Below, in pieces: positions 11,054 to 19,340 of a DNA stretch of 29,090 nt. The DNA is from Rubrimonas sp036735545 (GTDB lineage Bacteria > Pseudomonadota > Alphaproteobacteria > Rhodobacterales > Rhodobacteraceae): positions 1 through 29,090 of the forward strand of contig DAINOD010000033.1 of assembly GCA_036735545.1 (NCBI GenBank), in the 5' to 3' direction. Under the pieces are notes generated by a model. The model did not search any database and was not told the DNA's origin. It was given only the letters and a program-made list of their open reading frames with translations. The first letter of the stretch is position 1, and every line of letters starts with the position of its first letter. The translations under genes and the position numbers were made by a program.

Positions 11054-12040
11054 CTACTCGAAGGCGCGGATGCGACCGATCAGCTCGTCGCCGAAGTTTG
11101 CGATGTACTGCTCGTATGCCGGCTGCACCGCCGTCTCGAACGCCTCGCGGTCGATCTCGGTCACGACCTCCATGCCGGCCTCGCGGAGCTTGTCGACGCC
11201 GTTCTCCTCGAGCTCGCTGACCCGGCCGCGCGTCACCTCGACCGAAGCCGCCGCGGCCTCCATGACCCAGCCCTGCTCCTCCTCCGACAATGTGCTCCAG
11301 AAGTCAGGGGACATGAGGATGATCGCAGGCGAATAGAGGTGGCCGGACAGCGTCAGATGGCGCTGCACCTCGGAGAAGTTGCTGACCGAGATGACCACGA
11401 TCGGGTTTTCCTGCGCGTCCACGACGCCCTGCTGGAGCGCGGTGAAGAGCTCGGCGAAGGACATCGGCGTCGGCGCCGCGCCGAGCGCCTGGAAGGCGCG
11501 CAGGTGGATCGGGTTCTCCATCGTGCGGATCTTCAGCCCCGCGAGATCCGCGGGCGCCTTGACCGGCCGTTGCGAGTTGGTGATGTGGCGAAAGCCGTTC
11601 TCCGTCCAGGCGAGCGCCTTGAACCCCGCCGCGTCAACCCGCGCGAGCAGGTCGTCGCCGATTTCGCCGTCCAGCACGCCGCGAGCATGGTCGTAGTCGC
11701 GGAACAGGAACGGCAGGTCGAGCACCTGCGTATCGGGCACGAAGTTCGGCAGCGGGCCGGACGAACTGATCACCATGTCGAGCGTGCCGATCTGCACCGC
11801 CTCGATCATCTCCCGCTCGCCGCCGAGCGCCGCCGCAGGATGCTGGATGAGGGTCATCGCGCCGCCCGAGAGCTCCGCGAGCACCTCGCCGAAGCGCGTC
11901 ATCCCCATGCCGTAGTGAGAGTCGAGCGTGGTCGCGTGGCCGACCTCGATCGTCGTCTGCGCCGAGGCGCCGAAGGCCATGCAGATCGAGGCGGCTCCCG
12001 CCAAGACGGCGCCCGGCTTCAAGAAGGTGCTCGGTTTCAT
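11054..12040 (-). CDS. dctP: TRAP transporter periplasmic solute-binding protein, DctP family (system 1)
   Basis: A 328-residue periplasmic binding protein that captures the solute and delivers it to DctQM. The signal peptide ends near residue 27 (FGASA/QTT). The mature part starts IEVGHATTLDSHYGMGM, a typical DctP opening. The conserved arginine that salt-bridges the carboxylate of the ligand is R172 in GLKIRTMEN, and the SFAELFTALQQGVVDAQENP motif follows. The R172 signature implies an organic acid. The ATG at 12038-12040 follows a GGGGGGA ribosome site. It is the first gene of its operon, with a promoter candidate about 70-100 bases upstream. The protein is only distantly similar to the second DctP of this window, so the two systems probably take different ligands. 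Confidence 0.93.
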   Translation of the reverse strand: MKPSTFLKPGAVLAGAASICMAFGASAQTTIEVGHATTLDSHYGMGMTRFGEVLAELSGGAMTLIQHPAAALGGEREMIEAVQIGTLDMVISSSGPLPNFVPDTQVLDLPFLFRDYDHARGVLDGEIGDDLLARVDAAGFKALAWTENGFRHITNSQRPVKAPADLAGLKIRTMENPIHLRAFQALGAAPTPMSFAELFTALQQGVVDAQENPIVVISVSNFSEVQRHLTLSGHLYSPAIILMSPDFWSTLSEEEQGWVMEAAAASVEVTRGRVSELEENGVDKLREAGMEVVTEIDREAFETAVQPAYEQYIANFGDELIGRIRAFE

Positions 12041-12109
12041 GTGATCCCCCCAGATTGTTCTTTTGGTTCTGGCTCCGTCATTCGCATCTGACGTGCCCGC
12101 TAGCCAAAA

Positions 12110-12137
12110 ATGCTACGTCTTTGGGCACTGCTGTCAA
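12110..12137 (-). promoter_or_regulatory. Candidate sigma-70 promoter of dctPQM system 1
   Basis: On the minus strand a perfect TTGACA (12137-12132) is followed after 16 bases by TAGCAT (12115-12110, four of six matches to TATAAT), placing transcription start roughly 60 bases before dctP. An inverted repeat GTGCCC (12093-12098) / GGGCAC (12123-12128) and a nested GACGT (12090-12094) / ACGTC (12115-12119) overlap the core promoter and could be an operator. This is inference from pattern only. Confidence 0.5.
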
Positions 12138-12289
12138 TGGAAATGGCTGGAAGAGGGGCCGTTGCGAACCTGGCGGCGTCGCAGGATCGCCTACGAACCA
12201 CCCGTTCGCGCAGCCGCCATGCGACCGGCTCAAACAGGTCTTCGACGGTCTCGGCGCGCTGAAGGACAAGGCGCTCCCCTCCGGCGCGA

Positions 12290-13597
12290 TCAGCGCGCGA
12301 ACATCGCCTGCGGCAGAATCAGCGCGATCTGGGGAAAGGCGACGAGCAGCGCCATGGCGGCGATCATCGCCGCCCAGAATGGCATCACGCCGGCGAACAC
12401 CGTCTCCAGCCGCACGTCGCGGGCGATGGTCGAGACGACGAAGCAGTTCACGCCCACCGGCGGGCTGATGAGCCCCATCTCCAGCACGATCACCATGATC
12501 ACGCCGAACCAGATCGGATCGAATCCCAGGCCGACGACCACGGGAAAGACGATGGGCAGGGTGATGACCATGAGCGACAGCCCTTCGATCACCATCCCGA
12601 GGACGGCGTAGAGCGCGAGGATGACGAACAGCGCGCCGTGGGGCCCGAGGCCGGCGCCGGCGAAGCCGCCGGCCGCCAGCGACGGCAGCCCCGATAGCGC
12701 GACGAAAGGCGAGAAGACGCTCGCCCCGATCAGGATCAGGAACGTCATGCCGGTGGTGCGCAACGTGTCGCGCACGACCTCCGCCACGACCGCGACCCGC
12801 AGCCCGCCGCGCAGGACCAGCATGAACGCCGCCAAGGCCGCGCCCACGCCCGCGGCCTCCACCGGCGTGAACAGTCCGGTGTAGATGCCGCCGATGGTCA
12901 GCGCGACGATCGTCATGATGCCGCCGGCGCGCGCGGTGGCGCCCAGCCGCTCGCGCAGGCCGAAGGTCGGGCCGGGCGGTCCTTCCTCGGGGCGCAGGCG
13001 CACCACGATGGCGATGGTCACGAGAAACAGCCCGGTCAGCATCAGCCCGGGCAGCACGCCCGCCATGAACAGCCGTCCGATGCTCTGCTCGGTCAGGATG
13101 GCGTAGAGCACGAAACCGGTCGACGGCGGGATCAGGATGCCCAGCGTCCCCCCTGCCGCCACGGCCCCGGTCGAGAGCCGCCCGCCGTAGCCGTAGCGGC
13201 GCATGTTCGGGTAGGCGACGCGGCCCATGGTGACGGCCGAGGCGATGGAGGAGCCCGACAGCGCCGCAAAGCCGGCGCAGCCGAGCACCGTCGCCCCCGC
13301 CAGCCCGCCGCGGACATGGCCGATCCAGCGATAGGCGGCCTCGTAGAGGTCGCGGCTGAGCCCCGAGGCGGCGGCGAGGTTGCCCATGAGGATGAACAGG
13401 GGCAGCACCGACAGCTCGTAGTAGGAGGCCGTGGCGAAGGCCTGGCCCGACAGCGTGTAGGCCGCCGCGGTCCAGCCGCTCAGGGCCACGGTCCCTAGCA
13501 GCCCCGCGACCAGCATCGCGACGCCGACCGGCACGCCGAGGCCCATCAGCGCGAACAGGCCGAGGAACCCGAGCGCGCCGATGGTCGCGGCCGTCAC
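12290..13597 (-). CDS. dctM: TRAP transporter large membrane subunit, DctM family (system 2)
   Basis: A 435-residue polytopic inner-membrane protein, the channel subunit of the second TRAP importer. Recognisable segments are FALMGLGVPVGVAMLV, LPLFILMGNLAAASG, the GCAGFAALSGSSIASAV stretch, LGILIPPSTGFVLYAI, TIGGIYTGLFTPVEAAGVGA and MGLISPPVGVNCFV. The GTG at 13595-13597 is chosen because it overlaps the dctQ stop as GTGA, the same arrangement as in system 1. The two DctM proteins share the family pattern but differ throughout, so this is an old pair rather than a recent duplication. The stop lies about 150 bases from the promoter of system 1, so the two operons are tandem and co-oriented. Confidence 0.92.
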   Translation of the reverse strand: MTAATIGALGFLGLFALMGLGVPVGVAMLVAGLLGTVALSGWTAAAYTLSGQAFATASYYELSVLPLFILMGNLAAASGLSRDLYEAAYRWIGHVRGGLAGATVLGCAGFAALSGSSIASAVTMGRVAYPNMRRYGYGGRLSTGAVAAGGTLGILIPPSTGFVLYAILTEQSIGRLFMAGVLPGLMLTGLFLVTIAIVVRLRPEEGPPGPTFGLRERLGATARAGGIMTIVALTIGGIYTGLFTPVEAAGVGAALAAFMLVLRGGLRVAVVAEVVRDTLRTTGMTFLILIGASVFSPFVALSGLPSLAAGGFAGAGLGPHGALFVILALYAVLGMVIEGLSLMVITLPIVFPVVVGLGFDPIWFGVIMVIVLEMGLISPPVGVNCFVVSTIARDVRLETVFAGVMPFWAAMIAAMALLVAFPQIALILPQAMFAR

Positions 13598-14100
13598 CGT
13601 GTCCGCCGTCGCCGGATCGCGAAGGCCGCGAAGACGGCGGCGGACAGCCCGGCCGAGACCGCCAGCGCCGCGTAGAACGGGCCGTAGGGGATGCGGCGCA
13701 GCATCGTGGTCTCGCCGAACAGCGCCGCCTCGCCCGCGTTGATCCAGCAACGCCAGGCGAGCGTCGCCAGCGCCGCCGCGGCGACGGCGTGGGCGAGCCG
13801 CCGGACCGGCCCCGCGGCGCGCGGCGGCAGGCGGTCCACCACGCTGTCGATCGCGATGGCGCGCCCGGCCAGCACGCACAGCGGCAGCGACGCGGCCACC
13901 ACGAGGACAAGCAGCACCTGCACGATATCCGCCGCGCCGAGGATCGGGCGGTTCAGGAGGCTGCGCAGCAGCGCGTCGCTGACGGTGAGGCCGGCCAGCG
14001 CGATGAGCGCCAGCCCCCCGAGCGCCTCGATGAGGCCCGCGCCCCAGCGCACGGGGATGGGGTCGCCGACCCCGGTCTCGGGACGGACAGGCGCGGCCAC
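13594..14100 (-). CDS. dctQ: TRAP transporter small membrane subunit, DctQ family (system 2)
   Basis: A 168-residue small TRAP membrane subunit. It has four hydrophobic segments: GLIEALGGLALIALAGLTVSDAL, IVQVLLVLVVAASLPLCVL, a third at LAHAVAAAALATLAW, and the last at FYAALAVSAGLSAAVFAAF. Between helices 2 and 3 is the charged GRAIAIDSVVDRLP loop typical of DctQ. The start is a GTG at 14098-14100, 8 bases after the dctP stop; it is the first start codon after that stop in this frame. The stop overlaps the GTG of dctM. The frame continues upstream only as shadow of dctP. Confidence 0.87.
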   Translation of the reverse strand: MAAPVRPETGVGDPIPVRWGAGLIEALGGLALIALAGLTVSDALLRSLLNRPILGAADIVQVLLVLVVAASLPLCVLAGRAIAIDSVVDRLPPRAAGPVRRLAHAVAAAALATLAWRCWINAGEAALFGETTMLRRIPYGPFYAALAVSAGLSAAVFAAFAIRRRRTR

Positions 14101-14108
14101 CGGCGCGC

Positions 14109-15104
14109 CTAGTCCGGCGCGCGGAACGCGGCGACCAGCGCGGGCCCGTCGAAGCCCGCCGCCGCGCCCTCGGCGACGAGGAAGGCCTGAAGCGGCCCGG
14201 CCATCGCCGCCTCGAGTTCGGCGCGCGCGGCCGGCGCGAGGTCGATCATCTCCACGCCGGATTCCCGCAGCCGCGCGAGCCCCCGCTCGCCCGCGCCGCG
14301 GAAGGCCGCGGCGGCGGTCATCGAGAGCGCCCGTCCGCTTTCCTCGCGCAGCAGCGCGCGATGCGCCTCGCTCAACCGCTCCCACGCGCCGCGGTTCATG
14401 ATCAGACTGAAGGTCGAGAGCGCGCCGGGGGCGTTGAGCGTCACGTGCCGCGTGACCTCGTGGAGGTTGTAGGAGCCGACCGCAGAGGCGTCGATCATGA
14501 CGGCGTCCACCACCCCGGTGGACATGGCGTTGTAGACCTCGGTCGCGGGCAACGAGACCGGGACCGCGCCCCACGCCTCGACGATGGAGGCGGTCACCGG
14601 ATCGGGCACGCGCACCTTCAGCCCGCGCAGATCGGCGAGGCCGCGCACCGGCCGGTCGCGGGTGAACAGCAGCGCGGGGTTGTTTGTCCAGAACGCGAGC
14701 AGCTCCACCTGCTCGAAGTCGGGGCCGAGCGCGGCGATGTTGTCCCAGATGCGGGCGGTAGCGGTCTCGGGGTCGGGGAACAGGCCCGGCACATGCAGCA
14801 GCACCGAGCGGCGGAACTGCGCAGGCGTATACTGCGGCAGGTTGAAGGCGATGTCGGCGATGCCGGTCACGGCGCGGCGATACTGCTGGTTCGGGCCGGC
14901 GCCGAGTTCGCCCGCCGGAAACACCCGGATGGTCAGGGATCCGCCGGACCGCTCGCCGATCCGCTCGGCGAAGGGGGTCATCACCCGCTGATCCATCGGG
15001 TGCTGCGGCGGCATGAAATGCGCCAGCTTCAACTCCGCAGCGGTGGCCGCGGACTGCGCCAGCGCCAGCGCCAGGGTCAGCGCTGCGGCGGACAAGGCCT
15101 TCAT
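14109..15104 (-). CDS. dctP: TRAP transporter periplasmic solute-binding protein, DctP family (system 2)
   Basis: A 331-residue periplasmic binding protein with a signal peptide ending near A23 (SAATAA/ELK). The mature protein opens with LKLAHFMPPQHPMDQRV and carries ELGAGPNQQYRRAVTGIADI. The ligand-binding arginine is R165 in GLKVRVPDP. The SLPATEVYNAMSTGVVDAV region matches the family hinge. It is divergent from marR-rdhA and shares a 137-base control region with it, the strongest clue that its ligand is the substrate of the dehalogenase, presumably a halogenated aromatic or other organic acid. That link is inferred from position; binding specificity cannot be seen. Confidence 0.92.
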   Translation of the reverse strand: MKALSAAALTLALALAQSAATAAELKLAHFMPPQHPMDQRVMTPFAERIGERSGGSLTIRVFPAGELGAGPNQQYRRAVTGIADIAFNLPQYTPAQFRRSVLLHVPGLFPDPETATARIWDNIAALGPDFEQVELLAFWTNNPALLFTRDRPVRGLADLRGLKVRVPDPVTASIVEAWGAVPVSLPATEVYNAMSTGVVDAVMIDASAVGSYNLHEVTRHVTLNAPGALSTFSLIMNRGAWERLSEAHRALLREESGRALSMTAAAAFRGAGERGLARLRESGVEMIDLAPAARAELEAAMAGPLQAFLVAEGAAAGFDGPALVAAFRAPD

Positions 15105-15193
15105 GAATATCCTCCCGTGGACGCCGCAACCCGCATCGGGCCGCGATCGATATGGGGCGCCGCGCGCCGAGGCCGCGCTGGGTGATTAGCGCG

Positions 15194-15231
15194 GTCAATC
15201 TGATGATTGACACGGTTAACTTCCCTGTCAA
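15194..15231. promoter_or_regulatory. Divergent control region between dctP (system 2) and marR: nested palindromes and overlapping promoters
   Basis: Two inverted repeats share an arm: GTCAATC (15194-15200) / GATTGAC (15205-15211) with a 4-base loop, and TTGACA (15207-15212) / TGTCAA (15226-15231) with 13 bases between. On the minus strand TTGACA (15231-15226), 17 bases, AATCAT (15208-15203) forms a good promoter for dctPQM. On the plus strand the other TTGACA could serve the marR-rdhA operon with a weak -10 near 15230. A MarR dimer bound here would block both directions, a common design for MarR autoregulation. Binding by this MarR is inferred. Confidence 0.6.
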
Positions 15232-15241
15232 CAGTGCTGCG

Positions 15242-15703
15242 ATGAAGGATCGGGCGGAGCGCTATCTGCTGCACCAGAGACTGGGCTGGCGCGTGTCGCG
15301 TCTGGCGCGGATCATGCAGTCGCGGCTGGAGGCGGAGCTTGCCGAGGCCCGGCTCACCCGACTGATGTGGGTGGTGCTGTGCGGGCTGGGTGAGGACGGT
15401 GTCGAGAGCCCGTCGCAGCTCGCCGACTACATCGGTATCACCCGCGCCTCGACATCGCGGCTGCTGAGCGCGATGGAGCGCCGGGGGCTCGTGGCCCGCG
15501 GGGGCGCGGCCGGGCCCGACGGCCGTCAGGTGACGCTGAAGCTGAGCGAGGAGGGGCGCGCGCTGCTGAGCCGCTACCGCCCGCGGGTCGACGCCTTCAC
15601 CGCGCACTTCATGAACAAGCTCGACCCCGACCAGGCCCGCGTGCTGATGGCCGCGCTGGCCGCGCTGACCGAGGGCGAGACGCATGATCTGACCCGGCTC
15701 TGA
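15242..15703 (+). CDS. MarR-family transcriptional regulator, first gene of the rdhA operon
   Basis: A 153-residue winged-helix regulator. The N-terminal helix (MKDRAERYLLHQRLGW) is followed by the dimer region, the recognition helix segment PSQLADYIGITRASTSRLL, and the wing GPDGRQVTLKLSEEGRALL. MarR proteins usually repress a catabolic operon and are released by its aromatic substrate. The ATG at 15242 is preferred over in-frame starts at 15152 or 15203 because it sits just after the palindromes and begins a normal MarR N-terminus, although no strong ribosome site is seen. The stop is 7 bases before rdhA, so the two genes are co-transcribed and the regulator most likely controls rdhA and the divergent TRAP operon. 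Confidence 0.88.
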   Translation: MKDRAERYLLHQRLGWRVSRLARIMQSRLEAELAEARLTRLMWVVLCGLGEDGVESPSQLADYIGITRASTSRLLSAMERRGLVARGGAAGPDGRQVTLKLSEEGRALLSRYRPRVDAFTAHFMNKLDPDQARVLMAALAALTEGETHDLTRL

Positions 15704-15710
15704 GGCGTTG

Positions 15711-18700
15711 ATGGGCAAGCTCTTCTCCTACGCCGACCGTCCGCCGCACCTCGGCCCGTTCCCGATGGAGAGGCTGCGCCGCGCCGACGGCATCCCGGAC
15801 CTCTCGCAGCTGCCGCCGATGACGGCGCTGTCCTTCGACCACCCCGACCCGCTGTCGCTGAGCCACGCCATGGCGCGCTTCATGGCGATGCTCGACACGG
15901 TGCGCGACGGTGCGGTCACGCTCGCCCCGGCCGAGGTTCCCGACGATCCGCTCGCCCGCGCCGACCATCTCAAGGCGGCCGCCTACTACCATGACGCCGC
16001 GATGGCCGGCGTCTGCGCGGTGGCGCCGGAGCACCATCTGGCGGCTCCCCTGCGCTCGCCGCTGATCGACGCGCTGCGCGAGGAACTCGCCGCCGGCCAG
16101 CCGAAGACCTTCGCCGCCGGCATCGACGCCATCTACGCCGACGTCATGGAGGCGTCCCGCCACCCGGGCGGACCGGTCGCGCGCCACGGCCACGCCCTGG
16201 TGGTGCTGGTCGAGCACCCGCGCGACCCGGCGCCGGGCGAGCCCGGTTGCGACTGGCTGCACGGCGTCCACGCGCAGCGCGCGGCGCTGCTGGCGAACTA
16301 TACCGCGGTGGTGCTGGCCAGCTATGTGCGGATGCTGGGCCATGAGGCCCGCGCCCACTCCGCGACCACTTCGGAAGTGGACCTGAACCGGCTCGCGGTC
16401 GCCGCGGGGTTGGCGGGCGTGGATCGGGACGGGATCGCCAATCCGTTCGTCGGCCGCCGCTTCGGCCTTGCGGTGGTCACGACGACCTTTGCGCTTGCGC
16501 CCGACCGTCCGCTGGCCCCGCGGCTCGGCCGCAATGGGCTGCGCAGTCACGGCCCGGCGTGGTGGCTCGGCGTCGGCGGCGCGCGGCCGGCCGGCAAGGC
16601 GCAGCCGATGGCGGGCCGCAAGTATCGCGACGGCCCGCACCCGTTCGAGACGCTGAAACGCGTCGATGCGCCGACCACCTTCATCGATCACGACCGCGTG
16701 CCGCGTTTCCCCAAGCGCGCCGACTTCTTCGCCCGGGCGCTTTTCGGCGACATGGGCGAGGCGGTGCAGAACGCCGCAAAGGGCGGCATGTACGTGATGA
16801 AATCGCCGATGGGCGCCTGCGCGCGCCGGGCGCTGGGGGCGCTGCTGCTGCTGCAGTTCGGCGAGGCGCGCGGGCCCGCGCACCCCTCCACCGAGGACCC
16901 TGCGCGCAACGCCGACAACCTCAGGGCCGCGGCTCACTACCTGTCGGTGGATGCGGTGGGGCTGTGCGCCGTGCCGCAATGGGCTTGGTACTCGCACGAC
17001 GCGGGCGGGAACCCCATCGCGCCCTATCACGCCAACGCCGTGAACCTGCTGGTGGATCAGGGGCACGAGACGATGGAGGGCGCCTCGGGCGACGACTGGA
17101 TCTCGGTCTCGCAGTCGATGCGGGCCTATCTGCGCTTCTCGCTGCTGGGGGGCGTGCTGGCCGAGCAGATCCGCCGGCTGGGCTGGTCCGCCCGGGTCCA
17201 CTCGGTGCTCGACGGCGACGTGCTGCAGCCGCCGCTGCTGCTGCTGTCGGGGCTGGGCGAGGTCAGCCGGATCGGCGAGGTGATCCTCAACCCCTTCCTC
17301 GGCCCGCGGCTGAAGTCGGGCGTCGTGACGACCTCGATGCCGATGGCGCATGACCGGCCGATCGATTTCGGTCTGCAGCGCTTCTGTTCCGCCTGCAACA
17401 AGTGCGCGCGCGAATGTCCGTCCGGCGCGATCACCGCCGGCCCGAAGGTGATGTACAACGGCTACGAGATCTGGAAGTCCGACGCCGAGAAATGCGCGCG
17501 CTACCGGCTGACCAACACCGCAGGCGGCATGTGCGGGCGCTGCATGAAGACCTGCCCGTGGAACCTCGAGGGCCTGTTCGCCGAGGCGCCGTTCCGCGCG
17601 CTGGCGATGCGCGCGCCGGCCTCGGCGCGGCTTCTGGCGGAGTTCGACGACCGGCTGGGGCGGGGGCGCATCAACCCGGTCAAGAAGTGGTGGTGGGACG
17701 TCGAATACGTCCCCGGCGCGGGCCGCGTCGTGCGCGCGAAGGCCGCCAACGCCCGCGGCCTGTCGCGCGGGATACGGCTGAAGCCCGAGGAGCAGTCGCT
17801 GGCGGTCTATCCTGCCGACGTCATGCCCGCGCCCTACCCGGTGACCCAGCCGCTGGACCGCGAGGCGGGCATCCGGCGCTACCGTGCGTTGCTGACGCCG
17901 GAGGAATACCGCAACCGCCTGGCGCGCGGCGAGATCGAGGGCCTCGCCCCCGGCCCGCGCCCGGCCGAAGGGCCCCCGCCGGTGCTGCCGGTGATCCTCG
18001 CGCGCCGCGACGACCCGGCGCCGGACGTGGCCCGGTTCGAACTCGTGGCCGCGGACGGCGGCGAGCTGCCGGCCTGGGGCGCCGGCGCCCATGTCGACGT
18101 CGTGATCGCCCCAGAATACCAGCGCGCCTATTCGCTGGCCGGCGACCCCGCCGACCGCACGCGCTATGTCCTGGGCGTCCAGCGCGAGGCGGCTGGGCGC
18201 GGCGGCTCGGCGCTGATGCACCGCGTGTTCCGGCCCGGAAGGCGGCTGTTCGTGACGCCGCCGAAGAACCATTTCCCGCTCGACGAGGACGCGCCGTTCT
18301 CGCTGCTGCTGGCCGGCGGGGTCGGGGTCACGCCGCTGATCGCCATGGCCCACCGGCTGCATGCGCTGGGGCGCGACTTCGCGCTGCACTACTGCGCGCG
18401 CAGCCGCGCCGACGCCGCCTTCGCCGCCGACATCGCCGCCGCGCCGTGGGGCGGTCGCGTCATGCTGCACCTCAGCCGCGAGACCGGGCGCGCCGACCTC
18501 CGCGCCCTGATCCCGGACCGGGCCCCCGGCGCGCGGCTCTACGTCTGCGGCGGGGCCAGCTTCATGGACGCCGCCTTCGAGGCGGCGCGGGCGCGGGGCT
18601 GGCCGGAGACGGCGATGGCGCGGGAGTACTTCGCCGTCCCCGAGGCGCCGCCGCGGATCAACCACCCGTTCACGCTGGTCCTCGCCGGCGGCGCGCGCGA

Positions 18701-18941
18701 GATCGCGGTGCCCGCCGAACGCAGCGCGACGGAGGCGCTGGCCGAGGCCGGCGTGATCGTGCAGACAAAGTGCTCCGACGGCATCTGCGGGGTCTGCGTG
18801 GCCCGCCACGACGGCGCTGTCGCCATCGAACACCGCGACTACGTGCTCTCCGCGGCGGAGCGCGAGCGCAGCGTCATACTCTGCTGTTCGCGCCCGGCCG
18901 AGCCCGGGGCGCGCCTCGTCGTGGCGCTGCAGCCGTCCTGA
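15711..18941 (+). CDS. rdhA: Self-sufficient reductive dehalogenase: RdhA fused to an NAD(P)H-flavin/[2Fe-2S] reductase
   Basis: A 1076-residue cytoplasmic fusion. The first ~750 residues are RdhA, a cobalamin/Fe-S enzyme that removes halogen reductively. [4Fe-4S] site 1 is C559-X2-C562-X2-C565-X3-C569-P; site 2 is C595-X12-C608-X2-C611-X3-C615-P, the usual RdhA spacing. Two related segments, ADHLKAAAYYHDAAMAGVCAV (near 84) and ADNLRAAAHYLSVDAVGLCAV (near 401), show an internal duplication. From about 755 follows a ferredoxin-reductase-like module: flavin motif RAYSL near 805, nucleotide motif LLAGGVGVTPL near 866, and a plant-type ferredoxin with C1021-X4-C1026-X2-C1029-X29-C1059. No twin-arginine signal or rdhB anchor gene is present, so it is catabolic, not respiratory. 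The architecture matches BhbA of Comamonas and related self-sufficient RdhAs acting on halogenated phenolic acids; the substrate here is inferred. The ATG at 15711 has a GAGG site 5 bases upstream; a TTG lies directly before it. Confidence 0.93.
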   Translation: MGKLFSYADRPPHLGPFPMERLRRADGIPDLSQLPPMTALSFDHPDPLSLSHAMARFMAMLDTVRDGAVTLAPAEVPDDPLARADHLKAAAYYHDAAMAGVCAVAPEHHLAAPLRSPLIDALREELAAGQPKTFAAGIDAIYADVMEASRHPGGPVARHGHALVVLVEHPRDPAPGEPGCDWLHGVHAQRAALLANYTAVVLASYVRMLGHEARAHSATTSEVDLNRLAVAAGLAGVDRDGIANPFVGRRFGLAVVTTTFALAPDRPLAPRLGRNGLRSHGPAWWLGVGGARPAGKAQPMAGRKYRDGPHPFETLKRVDAPTTFIDHDRVPRFPKRADFFARALFGDMGEAVQNAAKGGMYVMKSPMGACARRALGALLLLQFGEARGPAHPSTEDPARNADNLRAAAHYLSVDAVGLCAVPQWAWYSHDAGGNPIAPYHANAVNLLVDQGHETMEGASGDDWISVSQSMRAYLRFSLLGGVLAEQIRRLGWSARVHSVLDGDVLQPPLLLLSGLGEVSRIGEVILNPFLGPRLKSGVVTTSMPMAHDRPIDFGLQRFCSACNKCARECPSGAITAGPKVMYNGYEIWKSDAEKCARYRLTNTAGGMCGRCMKTCPWNLEGLFAEAPFRALAMRAPASARLLAEFDDRLGRGRINPVKKWWWDVEYVPGAGRVVRAKAANARGLSRGIRLKPEEQSLAVYPADVMPAPYPVTQPLDREAGIRRYRALLTPEEYRNRLARGEIEGLAPGPRPAEGPPPVLPVILARRDDPAPDVARFELVAADGGELPAWGAGAHVDVVIAPEYQRAYSLAGDPADRTRYVLGVQREAAGRGGSALMHRVFRPGRRLFVTPPKNHFPLDEDAPFSLLLAGGVGVTPLIAMAHRLHALGRDFALHYCARSRADAAFAADIAAAPWGGRVMLHLSRETGRADLRALIPDRAPGARLYVCGGASFMDAAFEAARARGWPETAMAREYFAVPEAPPRINHPFTLVLAGGAREIAVPAERSATEALAEAGVIVQTKCSDGICGVCVARHDGAVAIEHRDYVLSAAERERSVILCCSRPAEPGARLVVALQPS

Positions 18942-18964
18942 CCGCGACGCGAGCAGGGGCATCG

Positions 18965-18999
18965 AGGCCGCCGGATCGGGGGAGCCCCACCGGCGGCCT
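18965..18999 (+). terminator. Hairpin after rdhA, probable terminator
   Basis: A perfect 10-base inverted repeat AGGCCGCCGG (18965-18974) / CCGGCGGCCT (18990-18999) lies 23 bases after the rdhA stop. Its loop contains a second stem, GGGG/CCCC. There is no clear T-run, so it may act with Rho or only protect the transcript 3' end. Confidence 0.55.
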
Positions 19000-19340
19000 G
19001 TGACTCCTCTCGGTCGGAAGAAGTCTCCGCGCCCTGCTGGCCCTTTCCATCCGCAGAAGGGCGATCGGCGGATCGGTTTCTCGCGGGATCGGCCGGTCGG
19101 CGCCATGGCGGCTGATCGCGAGGCCCTCCCATCGCCGCGTCAAGGATGGAGGATGTCGCCTGTCGGGCCGCCTCGGGAAGAGCGGCTGCGCAGACATCCC
19201 GGTCCGGCGCGGGCCTGCGTTCCGACGGATCGACACCTATGTTCAGGCGACGAGGAACGGGCCTGTGTCCCGGAGGCGCGAGCAGGGGTGACCTGCCGGC
19301 GCGGCGACGCCGTCGGGGGCGGAGCGACAAGGAGCGGCCG
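19000..19340. other. Non-coding stretch between rdhA and the membrane-protein pair
   Basis: About 340 bases without a supportable gene. Open frames exist on both strands but have no family resemblance. The stretch presumably contains the promoter of the gene at 19341, but I see no clear -35/-10. The end holds the AAGGAG ribosome site (19329-19334) of that gene. Confidence 0.5.

Noticed and set aside
15152..15241. An earlier start for the first MarR protein
   Set aside because: It would place the palindromic operator and promoters inside the coding sequence, and the added residues do not resemble a MarR N-terminus.
15711..18941. Respiratory reductive dehalogenase
   Set aside because: No twin-arginine signal, no membrane anchor gene, and a fused NAD(P)H reductase point to a soluble catabolic enzyme.
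15609..19106. A 1165-codon open frame on the minus strand opposite rdhA
   Set aside because: It is the antisense shadow of a high-GC gene. Its translation is rich in Arg, His and Gln and has no family motif, while the plus strand holds a full RdhA with all Fe-S motifs.
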